Positions 33,081-44,129 are shown, counted from the stretch's first letter. The stretch: DNA of 64,000 bases from Gambelia wislizenii (GCA_030847615.1 JAUMIR010000015.1:8201501-8265500), one strand, 5' to 3'. Notes: generated from the sequence alone by a model not told the origin. Translations and numbers: made by a program.

Positions 33081-33423
33081 TCAGTATTTTGAAACTCTTC
33101 TGTGCTTTTCCTTGCTGGGGCCCACACCCTTCCTGGTTTTTAAATACATTGTAATAGGGGGACTGACCAAGTGAATAGGTGAAGTGGTGAATGCCTTTTG
33201 TAAAATAAATTGTAGTTAAACTTTTATTTTGACTTATCGTAAACCACATCGGGTCATGTACTGGAAGGAAAGTGGGGTATAAATTGAAATAAACAAATAA
33301 ATGTGGCAGCTACATATGATTCAACCTCCACTTTAAGCAAAATTGCCAAGAATATTGGGAACCATTAGTAGAGTTTTTCCTTGTTTTTTTTCAGGGATGT
33401 GAGGCCGTGTTCTGCAATAGTTT

Positions 33424-33462
33424 CTTTCTGATGTTTTGCCTGCATCTGTGGCTGGCATCTTG
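33424..33462 (-). ncRNA. Hammerhead-like motif, left arm, degenerate
   Basis: The minus strand gives CTCAAGA for the CTGANGA box, a GCC...GGC helix, AAAAC for GAAAC, and ATC. Three core bases are changed, so it is expected to be inactive. Confidence 0.35.
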
Positions 33463-33535
33463 AGAGAATGGTTGGGTAGGAGTGTGGGGAGTTTATATGC
33501 TCTGAACTCCACATATACTCCTACCCAACCATTCT

Positions 33536-33572
33536 CTGAAGATGCCAGCCACAGATGAAGGCGAAACGTCAG
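33536..33572 (+). ncRNA. Hammerhead-like motif, right arm
   Basis: CTGAAGA (33536-33542), helix GCC (33544-33546) with GGC (33560-33562), GAAA (33563-33566), C, and the cleavage triplet GTC (33568-33570). All core boxes are present; stem III can only be the minimal AC/GT pair. This is the best-preserved motif in the window. Confidence 0.55.
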
Positions 33573-33672
33573 AAAGAAACTATTCCAGAACACGGCCTCA
33601 CAGCCTGGAAAAAAAAACAAGGAAAATCTATAGATGCCATCCGTGAAAGCCCTCGACTTCACATTAGTAGAG

Positions 33673-34480
33673 CATTTGCTAAAAATCCAAACTATAAATG
33701 GAAGCAAAATTGGATTAGCTGGCATTTTTATATAAGCCAATCTAATTTTCATTTCTTTGATTAATATCTGAATTGTTTTACATACTTCTTTGAAAATGAT
33801 AGTGCAGCTCATTTTTTAAAAAAAAAATAATGCATACAAAAATGTATGTATTAAAAGGAGACCATATACAAAATTGTAAGCAATTTCATTTCATGATGAG
33901 GGGGAGATGTCAAAAAATAAAAATAAAAGAACTTCCTAGTTAATGCAAATATGAGGATATGTAATTCAGAGAAATAAGTCTTGTAAACTTGTGATTAAAA
34001 AAAAAGATGATAGAAAAGTCAGATAGTTCCATCTTGGATTCAAACTCATTTAGCATCTCTCTTTAGCTGCTTCAATGGAGAATTGCTACTTGTCTACTTT
34101 GTCCAGATGGGTGGACAGTAGAGCACTGGGAGATGGATGTCTAGATTAACTAGGAACACATTTCAAATGCTTCATCATAGATGAACCAGGACTGAAATCC
34201 TGGATCTGAGAGATGTAGTATAAAGTTCCACTAGTGGAACTATGCTATTTCCTCCTCATCCTCTCAGATCCATCCTTCCAGCATGAAAGTCACTGGTTGT
34301 GTCCTGGAACCCCTGGGCTTTACTCCAAAAAGCCAAGGCAGACAGCAGAGCCCTTCTGAACTTTGGGGCCAACCCCTCACACCTCAGGGATATACTATAC
34401 TGCAGTAAATGTGGGACCAGGGCTGGAAAAGTATCTGTCTAAAGTCAGAAAATTCCCTGACCTCCTAGTGCTGGGACTGA
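33673..34480. other. Unassigned stretch beside DIRS
   Basis: AT-rich to about 34010. From 34240 it may be decayed DIRS sequence belonging to the minus-strand copy, but no motif supports this. Confidence 0.3.
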
Positions 34481-36130
34481 TGGTCCTGACTACCTCACCC
34501 TTCCAAGCTCCCAAAGGTCCACTGGCAACAGTTCTGGCTTGTTGGCTGTATCTGGTGCCAGCTGTTTGAAGCACCCCATCTGCATGTGGGAGAGCGCATC
34601 AGCTAAGCCATTGTCCACTCCTGCAGTGTGCATCACAGTGAAAAGAAAGTTATGTCTCAGACAATGTAAGGTAAATTCCCTAACTAGTCTCATCACTTGG
34701 GCTGATTCTGAGGTAAGGAAATTAATCTCTTGCACTGTGGTCATTTTGTCACACCAGAAATGAATCAACAAGTTGGAGAGCTCATGTGCCCATATCCTGA
34801 CTGCAACTGAAATAGGGAAAAACTCAAAAAAGGTCAAATCAATGGTGAATCCTGATTTGGTCCAAGTTGAGGGCCAAACCTGAGTGCTCCACCACCCTTT
34901 CAAATAAACCCCAAGGGTCCTGCAGCATCTGATGAAACCTGCAACACATCCTTGAGCCTTACTTCCTCCTTCCACAATAAACTTCCATTAAACCCATTTA
35001 GAAAATCCTGCCAGACTTTTAGGTCTTCTCTCATGCCCTGTGGAATCCTAACCTTCTGGTGTGGCCTAGTGACTCTGCAGGTGGCATTGCAGAACCATCT
35101 TAAGAATGTCTCAGCCCAGTGTTACCCCCTTACAGACAAAGTTGAGGTGGCTGATAAGCTCTTGAAATACTCTAAGTGTAGTCTTCTTACACTGTAGGAC
35201 CCCAGCAACTTTTTGAAATATGTCTTGAACCTTCCATAGGGACATCCTACAGAGCAGGTTGACTATGTCAAGCTCAATGCCTAGGAACACTAGCTTCTGT
35301 GCAGGACCTTATGTTTTCTCATAGGCCAGAGGACCTCTGAATTCCCTCATGAGGACACTGAATTCAGCTAGCAGGAGTTCATAAACACCTGACCCATACT
35401 CTCCGATAAACAGGAAGTCATCTAAGTAATGGACTGCCCTCTGCAACCCAATTTCAGTTTGATTGCCCACTCTAAGAAGCAGCTGGACTTTGAAAGGCCA
35501 CACATAACACCGAGCTGCCCAATCCATATAAAATATATCTCCAAATGAGAAGCCCAGCAGCTTGAAATCATCAGGATGAACCAGTAAAAGATGAAATGCT
35601 GGCTTGATGTCTAATTTTTCCAATTGCACCCCCAACCCATGCTTCTGGATGCCCTTGATTGCTGCATCAAAGGAAGTGTACCACACAGTACACAGTTCTA
35701 CAGGAATGCAGTCATTAATCAACTCCCCCAGGGTATGACAAATGGTGAAAATCCTATATTCTCTTGGAGCTTTCTTGGGCACCACCCCCACAGAGGACAT
35801 CTAGATATTGGAAACTGAGGGAGTGGAATAGGGAGTCATGGCCCTGCCTTCCTTTTTCTCCTTCTTGATCTTCTATCTAACAATATGTTCTAGTCCAATC
35901 ACTGACCTCAAATTTTATGCTCTAAATGGGAGATTAATAGGGAATCCTGAATAGGGAATCCTGAAACCAAATTGGAATCCCTCCCATAAATAATTTGCTG
36001 CTCCTCAGTCCGGGTAAAGAGGTAATCAAACCAAGAGCCTGTCAAGCCTAACTGGACTGGACCCCTTTTGAATGTGGAGAGGCATTACCATCCCCCTTTC
36101 TCCCACTCTTCCGGTGCCTTTTGCCTCTGA
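34481..36130 (-). mobile_element. DIRS-like retrotransposon, RT and RNase H, decayed
   Basis: The minus strand reads in order: a gag-RT linker (TRTEEQQIIYG, about 36030); the RT start SSVGVVPKKAPREYRIFTIC (about 35790); the palm section KLDIKPAFHLLLVHPDDFKLLGF; the catalytic VHYLDDFLF (YLDD kept, about 35420); and the RNase H region (LTFFEFFPISVAVRIWA, CDKMTTVQEIN, VDNGLADALSHMQM, about 34830-34600). DIRS elements carry a tyrosine recombinase after RNase H; none is seen to the left. Stops and frame changes make it inactive. Confidence 0.82.
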
Positions 36131-37139
36131 GTTGTCCATGTTCCTTGGGGTCGTTCCAAAAGGACTACCCACCACCACAGACCTAATGTTCATGCTTGAA
36201 ATTGCAGGCAGGCATATGCATGCATTCTTGGACCCCAACTCCCAACACAGCAGTCTTGGTTGCTGCCCTCGGGGGCTTGGGGTTGCACTGAGGCACTCCC
36301 TTTGGCATTCTGTAGAATCGGTTGGGCTGGTGATATGACCTGCATCCATAACTGAGAATGAATGAGGTTCAAATGTATACTGGGTTCTGTGACTGCCATT
36401 AACCAAAAAGATTCATCATATTGGAGCCATGCCAATACCAAAAAATGTATGTAGACCCTATACATGATATCCATATAATGGGTCAAAGTATAGTGTTGGG
36501 GTTTTTTGTGTGGTTGGATTTGGACAATAACACCTACATAAATAAACAAGCCAGAAAGCCAATTGCTCCAGGTCTTATCTACTGAAAGGCCACTCAAGGC
36601 TGCACATGACACTGAGCATCTCTGAGCATATTGTTTTTAACTTTTGTATGTTTTATATACTTTTAAATTTTAAAATTGTGATGATTTTAATCATTTTGAT
36701 TTGTATGATGTATTTTATTTGATATTTTTGTGAACTGCCTTGGGTCCCATTCTAGGAGAAAAGCAACATATAAAGCAAGTAAATAATAAGTAAATAATAC
36801 CATGAGTTTCTTCAATTTTTCTTTTTCTCTATCATCTAAATTATCTTTCTTTTTCTTCTCCAATTTGCAATACAGCAGAGAGAACACATCTACTTAGTGT
36901 CTCCAGAGTATCTTCTCCTTAGTTGATAGGGATAAATGTTCCCCCAGTGTGGGGTCTCCAAAGGGGGTAATATAGGCCCATAACTGCCCTTCTGACTCAA
37001 ATCTCTTGGTCCCCACTCAAAAGCTGACCCAATTGGGGTTTTAAAAATTGGAGGAGTCATACCAGGATCAAGGCTTTGGAGAAGGCCAAGTTTTCTTCTA
37101 TGCAGAGATCCTCTTCCCCTCAAAAAGCTCACAAGCTAT
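36131..37139. other. Spacer between two divergent DIRS copies; L2 tail at 36600-36797
   Basis: Contains an L2-type 3'UTR (GAACTGCCTTGGGTCCCATTCTAGGAG, then TAAATAATAAG tail, 36600-36797). The remainder may be DIRS 5' sequence, but only weak frames are seen. Confidence 0.45.
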
Positions 37140-39052
37140 CTAAGTAGTGCAGAATGGCTAATGAAATTATTTATCATTCAGATGCTTTGGAAGATCAGAG
37201 GTGCATAGAGACAGAAGGCAAGACATCAACAGCACCAGTGCCAGAGGCAGAAGAGGTGGCCATGCAGGAACAGTCTTAGGATCTTGCTTCACCTGCACCT
37301 GTCCCAGCATTGGAAGATGAGGTGGTTGATACACACAACTATACATTTGACAGTTGCACATGGTCTTGGTTGACTCCCACAGCATCCACAGCACAGGGCA
37401 GTGCAGCAGGTTCTAGTGGATCCCAAAGAGGTACCTGCAGATGGCCAATGCCTCAACCTATATGGGGTTGTGCACCCTCCCAATGGCTATCTTGGTCATG
37501 TCAGGCTTACAGCACAGCATCCACACATTGGCCAGGGTTCAATAATAGCCTCTTCCCTGTGCCCAATTTGAGGGTCTTGCCTCTAGGAATTGTACCCAAG
37601 AAGCCCCTTGGGGAGTTTAGGTTAATTCACCATTTATCTTACCCTAGAGCAGGCTCAGTAAATGACACCATTCCAATTGAGTTATGCACAGTTTGGTATA
37701 TGTTGCTTGATTTGGCCATTAGAAAGGTGTGCATGCATGGGGTGGGGGCAGAGTTGTCTAAGTGTGACATCAAATCTGACTTTCAGCTCCACTTGATTTT
37801 GATCAGCATTGACTTGATTTTGAATTGTTAGTTTTTTGCTTTGAGGGTGAATTCTATATGGATCATGCCCTACCAATGAGGTGTTCAGTTTCGTGTTATG
37901 CCTTTGAAACCTTTAGCACCTTTTTAGAATGGCGATTAGGGCTCAGATGTGGGCTAGATGTATTATCTCAATGATTTCCTGTTCAGTGGGCAACGTGGGA
38001 CTGGCCAATGTTTGACTCTGTTACATCAGTCTGGCCAGTTGGCTGGACAGTTAGGAGTGCCTTTGAAAAGACTGAAGGCCCAGCTAGCCAACTAATGTTT
38101 TTCAGGATCCACACTGACACTTTTAATCAACTGTGCAGATTCCTGGATATTAAGATTCAGGAACTCAGGGAAATATTGTCAGTCTTCATTCAAAGAAGGA
38201 AGGTCACACTCCACAAATTTCAGGAGCTTATAGGACACCTTAATTTTGCCTGTAAGGTAATTTCCAAACCACAGCATTGGGTTCACATCACAGTAGGGGT
38301 TAGACAGGACCTGTAGGTTTGGCAGGAATTCCTTACAGAATTTAATGATATTTCCTTTTGGGAAGAGGACCATAAGTTGCAGAAGGCCCTACAAGTTTCT
38401 TTGGATGCAGGAGGAGAAATTGGGTTTGGGATCTATTTCAGGGGTAGGTGGTGTGCTGGAGAGTGGCCTTACTCGTGGGAGGACAGCGTAGTGACAACTG
38501 AGTGACCTTTCTGGATTTTTTTTCCTATTTTGGCAGCTGTGACAATTTGGGCACAAAAATTATTGAACTCTGATGTCCAGTTTTGTTACAACAATATGCC
38601 CACTGTTCTGGTCATCAACTCCCTTATGTCTAAGTCCCTGATGATTATAAGACTGGTGCAGGTGTTTATTCTACAATGCCTTAGACATATCTTATTTAGA
38701 GCCCGACACAAATGGGCATAGCTTCTCATATGCAGATGGAGTGCTTCAGGGCATTGGTGCCAGAAGCAGCTGCTAAAGTGGATCCTATGTTGGTAGACCT
38801 ATGGATGCTTGGAGAGCAGAGATAGTTTGTCCATAGTTCCAAGCACCAGGAAGGAGTTCATCAGGACTGTAGAGGCTTTTGTGGACTTCAGGTCTCAGGT
38901 CCCTTGGGGCAGAGTTACCAGTACCAGTCACATATCTGTTACAATATTTTGTTGTTCACCATACCCATGGCCTTTCCCCATGATCCATTAGGGTTAAGTT
39001 AGCTGGCATTGCCTTTTGGTTAAAAGGTGAAGATGTTGCGGTGGGGGGGCAC

Positions 39053-40112
39053 TGTAGGCTGTTGAAAAATGGGAGATGTACTCCAGTGTTTTTGGTTCAA
39101 AAAAAGTGTTTGATGATCTATGTTTTAGTAGAGAAAACTTGTTTATTTATCTGACCTGTTTTAGGTATGAACCCTTCTTCAAGAGCTATACAATCAATAC
39201 ATGCACATACATTTATTGACAGTACTTTTATAAAAGTTATGTTAAAAATGTAACAGACCATCTTTTTAAATATCCGCTCATTGTTACCTTCATCTTGGTC
39301 ATAAACTGTAAGTAATTTACACATAATAAAATGCTACTGATCAGGAATCGTCTTTGGTAACTTTATTCATTATGCTTGTGGATTATTCTGATTTCTGTAT
39401 GTAAAAGAATACAAAACAGTGTTCTGTCAATAAATGTATGTGCATATATTACTCACTTAGGTTCTGGGCACCACAATTCAGAAAGGATATTGACAAATTG
39501 GAGCGTGTCCAGAGAAGGGCAACTAAAATGGTGAAAGGTCTGGAAACGATGCCTTATGAGGAGAGACTTAGGGAGCTGGGTATGTTTAGCCTGGAAAAAA
39601 GACGGTTAAGAGGCGATATGATAGCCCTGTTTAAGTATTTGAAGGGATGTCACGCTGAGGATGGAGCGGGCTTGTTTTCTGCTGCTCCAGAGACTGGAAC
39701 ACGGAGCAATGGGTGCAAGCTCCAGGAACAGAGATTCCACCTCAACACTAGGAGGAACTTTTTGACAGTAAGAGCTGTTCGGCAGTGGAACACACTCCCT
39801 CGGAGCGTGGTGGGGTCTCCTTCCTTGGAGGTCTTTAAACAGAGGCTGGATGGCCATCTGTCGGGGATGCTTTGATCAAGATTTCCTGCATGGCAGGGGG
39901 GTTGGACTGGATGGCCCTCGTGGTCTCTTCCAACTCTGCAATTCTATGATTCTATGATTCTATGATATATTGATTTTATCTTACCTTACAGCTCTTGAAA
40001 AAGGGTTCATACCCAAAACGTGACAACTAAATAAACAAGTTTTTTCTACAAAAATTTGGCTCAACAAACCCTTCTTTTGAATGAAGAACACTGGAGTACA
40101 TCTCTCAATTTT
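39053..40112. mobile_element. PLE-like palindromic element inside DIRS, itself carrying a CR1
   Basis: The outer arms are inverted: GGGAGATGTACTCCAG (39070) against CTGGAGTACATCTCTC (40094). Further in, ACAAGTTTTTTCTAC, CTCTTGAAAAAGGGTTCATACC and ATCAATAC-type sections mirror each other, and TGCACATACATTTATTGACA (39205) mirrors TCAATAAATGTATGTGCATA (39427). The right arm is split by CR1 at 39459-39966. The TTGAAGAAGGGTTCATACC...AAAAC...GTC order looks like a degraded hammerhead, as in Penelope-like ends, but no Penelope protein is present, so the class is tentative. Confidence 0.6.
39459..39966 (+). mobile_element. CR1 LINE 3' end, recent
   Basis: 5'-truncated copy starting FWAPQFRKDIDKLERVQRRA and ending with three ATTCTATG octamers. 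The 3' region is almost identical to the copies at 4924 and 61163, which makes it the latest insertion of this nested set. Confidence 0.93.
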
Positions 40113-40749
40113 CATTAAAGGGCCAGGGAGTGGAAAACACTGCAGGTAACTTTAGGATAAGAAAGGTGTTAGAGGGTTGGGCAAGGGAGAAATGTGCAAA
40201 GGTGAATGACAGGGCTACTCTACCACTGAATATCCTAGAGGGCCTGAGAGGTGCTTGGCAAAGAGTTTGTAAAACATCTCATGAGTCCCTTTGCTTCCAT
40301 GCAGCAGAGCTCACTGCCTTTTTTGGAGCCATGTGGGTAAGTGAATTAGTGGTCATGTCCAGGTCTGGGGGAGGAACTTTCAGGTTGGCCTTCAAGATGT
40401 AGGCACACTGGGGAGTAACTCAACTTTGGGGTTATCTCTGGGGCTCAGGTGAAGCTCATAAGGGAAGCTGGAGAGAAGGCTGGGAAGAGACCTCCTGCCT
40501 CAGTTGCTCCTGAATCAGGTTTAGCTCCTTTCATTGCATCCCTAGATCAAACACATGAGAGTATGCTTGCATGTATGATTGTGTATATGTATGTGTTCCT
40601 GGTGAAACAAAGCCTTAAAATGAACCAAGAAAATGGATGGCTCACAAAGCATTGCTATGAGGTGGATGTTGGAAGCCGATGCAAGAAATAAGGAAGACTT
40701 GGCAGATGAAGCAAAAATGTTAACCAAGCAGAACTTGAACAATAGGACC

Positions 40750-41198
40750 TGTCAGCTTGGCCTGGGGAAGTTGGGTACAAACAGAACTTCCCAGTGACTG
40801 CTAGTGGATTGCTGACCATGCATAACATAGACAATACCCCTGCCGGCATGATTGAGGGAGTTCTTTGCGAGCACAGAACATACCTTGCTCTGCCTAAGGA
40901 ACTGTCCTAACCTGAAAAGCCTGCCTTTCTCAAGGAAGGAGATGAAGAAGGTATAAAACATGGGCCTTTTTCCAGCCTCAGACATGGTTCCTGAATCTAT
41001 GGCAATGGGCCATCTGACCTTCGTGAATCACTGGATCAAGGGGGTCGTATATGAGTATGTGTGTGTGTGAGGGTGTGTGTGAATGAAAAAAGAGCTCATG
41101 ATACTTAACTGAATGTTTAATGTCATATATCTAAATAAATGTTACATGCATAGTGACTGAAAACCAAATTTGGTCTCTCTGTGCCTTTTTGCCTGTCA
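40750..41198 (+). mobile_element. LTR-like sequence with TATA and polyadenylation signals
   Basis: Starts TGTCAGCTTGGCC and can end at GCCTGTCA. It has GTATAAAACA at 40951 and AATAAA at 41134, at the spacing of an LTR U3-R-U5. It follows the DIRS recombinase region, so DIRS terminal sequence is the alternative. No target duplication found. Confidence 0.4.
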
Positions 41199-41398
41199 CT
41201 TGTCTTGGAAAAACTTAAACACTACCTGATTAAAAGGACCTCTTGTGGCCATAACAATAGGAGAGAATTTAAATAAAAGTGGCCCATTTCAACCTAACTG
41301 CTTGTGTCTGGTTTCTTTATTTCCTAGGTCTGTTAGCAATTGCCTGTAAACCATGTTGAGAGTGCCCTTGGATCCAAATCCTGGAAGAAAAGGGAGGG

Positions 41399-41803
41399 AG
41401 AGAAGAAGAGGCAGGCAGAATGCCATCAGGCCTGGGCCCAGAAGCAGGTGAAAGGCCCTTCCTCCAGCCCAACTGCCACCGCCCTGCCCTTGGAGGGAGA
41501 GAAGAAGAGTCAGGCAGAACTCCATCAGGCCTGGGCCCAGAAGCAGGTGAAAGCCCCCCCACCAAACCAACTGCCACAGCCCTGCCCTTGGAGGAAGAGA
41601 AGAAGAGGCAGGCAGAACTCCATCAGGCCTGGGTCCAGAAGGAAGCGAAAGGCCCTCCCTCCAAATCAACTGCAACCGCCCTGCCCCTGGAGGGAGAGAT
41701 TTAGATTCAGGCAGAACGCCATCAGGCCTGGGCCCAGAAGCAGGTGAAAGGCCCTCCCTCAAGCCCAACTGCCACCGCCCTGCCCTTGGAGGGAGAGAAG
41801 ACC
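41399..41803. repeat. Minisatellite, four units of about 100 bp
   Basis: Units start near 41408, 41510, 41605 and 41707 with CAGGCAGAAYKCCATCAGGCC and contain CCCAACTGCCACCGCCCTGCCC. Each is 95-103 bp and GC-rich. Long open frames on both strands are a result of the repetition. Confidence 0.9.
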
Positions 41804-41875
41804 CAGCAGTGTCTGCTGGATTTAATCCCTACCCCCACTTCCATTCCCTTTTCCTTATGTGTCATGTCTTGTTTA

Positions 41876-41985
41876 GATTGTAAGCCTGACGGCAGGGAAC
41901 TGTTAAGTTGACCATTTGTAAGCCTCTCTGATAGCCTTTGTGGCTGAAGAGTAGGATATAAATAAATAAATAAAATAAAGAAAAG
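41876..41985 (+). mobile_element. SINE 3' tail (second family)
   Basis: TTGTAAGCCTCTCTGATAGCC, GTGGCTGAAGAGTAGGATATAAATAAATAAA, matching the end of the SINE at 54400. Confidence 0.7.
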
Positions 41986-43304
41986 TATTTTTAAAAAAAA
42001 AAATTGGAAAAAGTGAAGCTAGGTCTAGAATCCTATTGGTATACTATGCTAGAAGTTACACATTTTTCAGAATTTAAATAGTGAGGGGAGGCAGACAAAA
42101 TCTGACATTTCCTAGCAGCTTGTCTTTCTAGGTCTTCATTCCATCATGGTTGCTGTGTCCATTGTCTTTTTTACTCCTGCCACCACCATCTACATCATTT
42201 GAGTGATGCTGGCACAGTGCATTAGCAGGCTCCTGGTCTGACAGTCCATTCAAGTAGAGGATTTTGAGTGTTCAGCTCTTAAAATGTTGGCTTTGAAATT
42301 CTATGTGTAGTTCATGATGGTGAAATCAGATTGTCAACTCTTCCTTGTCTTCCTCCTTTTCTCTTGCCTTCCTCTCCTCCTGCTCTCCTTCTCATGACCT
42401 CCACCCCTCCTCTGCTCCTCCATTCCTCCTCTCCTCATATTCCTCTTCCTGCTCTCCTCCTTACTTCCTCTCCTCTCCTCTCTTCCTCCTGCTCACCTTC
42501 TTCTTATTTCCTCCTCCCCTGCTCTGTTTTTCCTTCTTCCACTCCTATTCATCCTCATGTCAGGCTCAGTTACATAGCAAGCAGGAACAACATTATTCCT
42601 TATTAATTCAATTATTAAGTTCTGTTTGTTAATTACTCATATCAAGAGAAAGAGAGAGAAAGATTGTCAGATAAATCTGCCTCTAGTCTTTGTCTAGCAG
42701 AAAAAGTTTCTCTGACCCTGGACTTCTGGCAGGATATCATTTGGGGAAAAGCTCTGCAAGTTTATCATCTGCTCAATCTAGATATTTCTGAAGAAATCAT
42801 TTTTGTAGTAACAACAAGAACTAGAAATCTCCAGAACTGATGGCCCATCAATATAACAGGGTCATAACCACAAGGCTTTCCACAATAAGAAGGAAAGAAC
42901 ATGAGGGTTTTGTTTTGTTTGTTAAAATGAATGTGGAAAAAAGACAGTGCTGATAGATTTCTCTATCCCTAGCTATGGATCATTGGTTGAGCATATGTTT
43001 TGCATACAAAAAGGTTCTATATTCAAAGTCTAGTTAATCAAGGTGTGAAACACTCATGAAGAACAATAATTAACATTGGATTAGCTGGACCAACAGTAAA
43101 TTCATCTTTGAAGTAAAATGGCCTGCACAGGAACATTCTTATGGTTTGTGTTTGGGGGAGACGAGTGATGATCAATTTTCTTGATCCTGAATGTCCCTTA
43201 GTCATTTTTTGCCTCCCTTTTGACTGTGCCTCCATCCATTCTGCCATGAAACTAGTTTCAGCTAGAACAGTACAGAAGACAAGCTAGTCTGGAAATATCT
43301 GAAA
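41986..43304. other. Non-coding; pyrimidine-rich tract at 42331-42560
   Basis: The tract is a long CTCCT-rich, nearly one-strand-pyrimidine stretch with mirror-like character, capable in principle of triplex formation. The flanks hold nothing recognised; (GA)n lies near 42645-42660. Confidence 0.6.
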
Positions 43305-43620
43305 TTAGTGATGGTCAAAAATGGATTTCTTGAGTGTCATTCAATCCCAATGAGAAGAATCCTGGACTGACAAGAATCTTCTCCATTCAGGACTTCATCT
43401 GCACAAAATTCACATGTGATTGTTTTGCACAGCAAACTGCATTTTCTCCACAGAAAATAATATTTTTTTTGCACAGAAATATATTCTGTACAAAGAATGC
43501 TATTTTCTGTGCAAAAATAACACATGAGAATTTTGCACAGAAGTCCTCAACTGCCAATAATTTTTGAAATTTGTGTAGTTTTCAATGGCTTTCTCACAGT
43601 GAGAAGAAAATAATTAAAAC
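43305..43620 (+). repeat. Dispersed GCACAGAAAA repeat family, copy 4
   Basis: Best-preserved copy: AATCCTGGACTGACAAGAATC, CACAAAATTCACATGTGATTG, several TTTTCTGYRCARAAAATA units, and the end TTTTGCACAGAAGTCCTCAACTG. Confidence 0.65.
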
Positions 43621-43730
43621 TACTCTTTGCTTCCAAATTGAAGAAAATTAACAAATAATCATGTTCCTTAATGCAAGTGAATGTAACTCAACTGGTGATT
43701 ATTTCCACTACACAGAAAAGATCTAGAATC

Positions 43731-43955
43731 TTAGGATATTTTCACACTACACTGTTATAGTGTTACTATTCCACTTAAACTACTCTGGCTGCCTCCTGTG
43801 GAATTCTGGGGTTTGTAGTTTAGTGAGGCTTAAGAGCTCCCTGGCTGAGAGTTGTAAATGCCCTAAACTGCAAATCCCAGAATTCCACAGGAGGCAGCCA
43901 TAGCAAATAAAGTGGAATAGTAACACTATAAGAGTGTAGTGTGAAAATATCCTAA
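43731..43955. mobile_element. Palindromic MITE (225 bp)
   Basis: Near-perfect inverted arms: TTAGGATATTTTCACACTAC at 43731 and its complement ending 43955. The inner part has GCTGCCTCCTGTGGAATTCTGGG against CCCAGAATTCCACAGGAGGCAGC. No coding capacity; hAT-like class is a guess. Confidence 0.88.
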
Positions 43956-44129
43956 GTCTGCTCTTAATGGGGTTCTATCCCCTCTGAAGGTTTAGATTTA
44001 GATCTAGAGGGTTTAAATATAGCAGATGTTCTTCTAGATATTGGTTTCCCTCCATCCCTAGAGGAACAGTTGGCTGCTATGGCTAGGTAGGCTTTTGCCC
44101 AGATTTAACTGACAAGATGGTTGTGCCCT

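Larger units (their letters stand above)
33374..33661. mobile_element. Palindromic PLE insertion with 11-bp target duplication
   Basis: Two copies of the Penelope 3' end lie back to back: minus orientation at 33374-33495 and plus orientation at about 33512-33661. Each arm reads from ACCCAACCATTCTCT through the hammerhead-like core to CCTCACAGCCTGGAAAA and GAAAGCCCTCGACTTCAC. CATTAGTAGAG directly precedes it (33363-33373) and directly follows it (33662-33672). The matching duplication shows that the palindrome entered as one unit, rather than as two independent insertions. No coding sequence. Confidence 0.85.
37140..40450 (+). mobile_element. DIRS-like retrotransposon with tyrosine recombinase, interrupted
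   Basis: Plus-strand order: RT start (LGIVPKKPLGEFRLIHHLSY, about 37590), VNDTIPIELCTVWY, KCDIKSDF, then the active-site region as YYLNDFLFSG (about 37957; YLDD changed to YLND). A decayed RNase H region (about 38400-38800) and the linker IRVKLAGIAFWLKG (about 38990) follow. After an insertion at 39053-40112 it resumes with the tyrosine recombinase (FRIRKVLEGWAREK, then FHAAELTAFFGAMWVSELV, about 40150-40370). In this family the last motif normally has Arg before VSEL; here it is Trp, so the recombinase lacks a catalytic residue. Confidence 0.82.

Noticed and set aside
41289..41768. 159-codon proline-rich frame
   Set aside because: It spans a minisatellite; frames are open on both strands and repeat with the DNA unit.
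42331..42632. Leucine/serine-rich open frames as a membrane or secreted protein
   Set aside because: They are translations of the pyrimidine tract in two frames at once.
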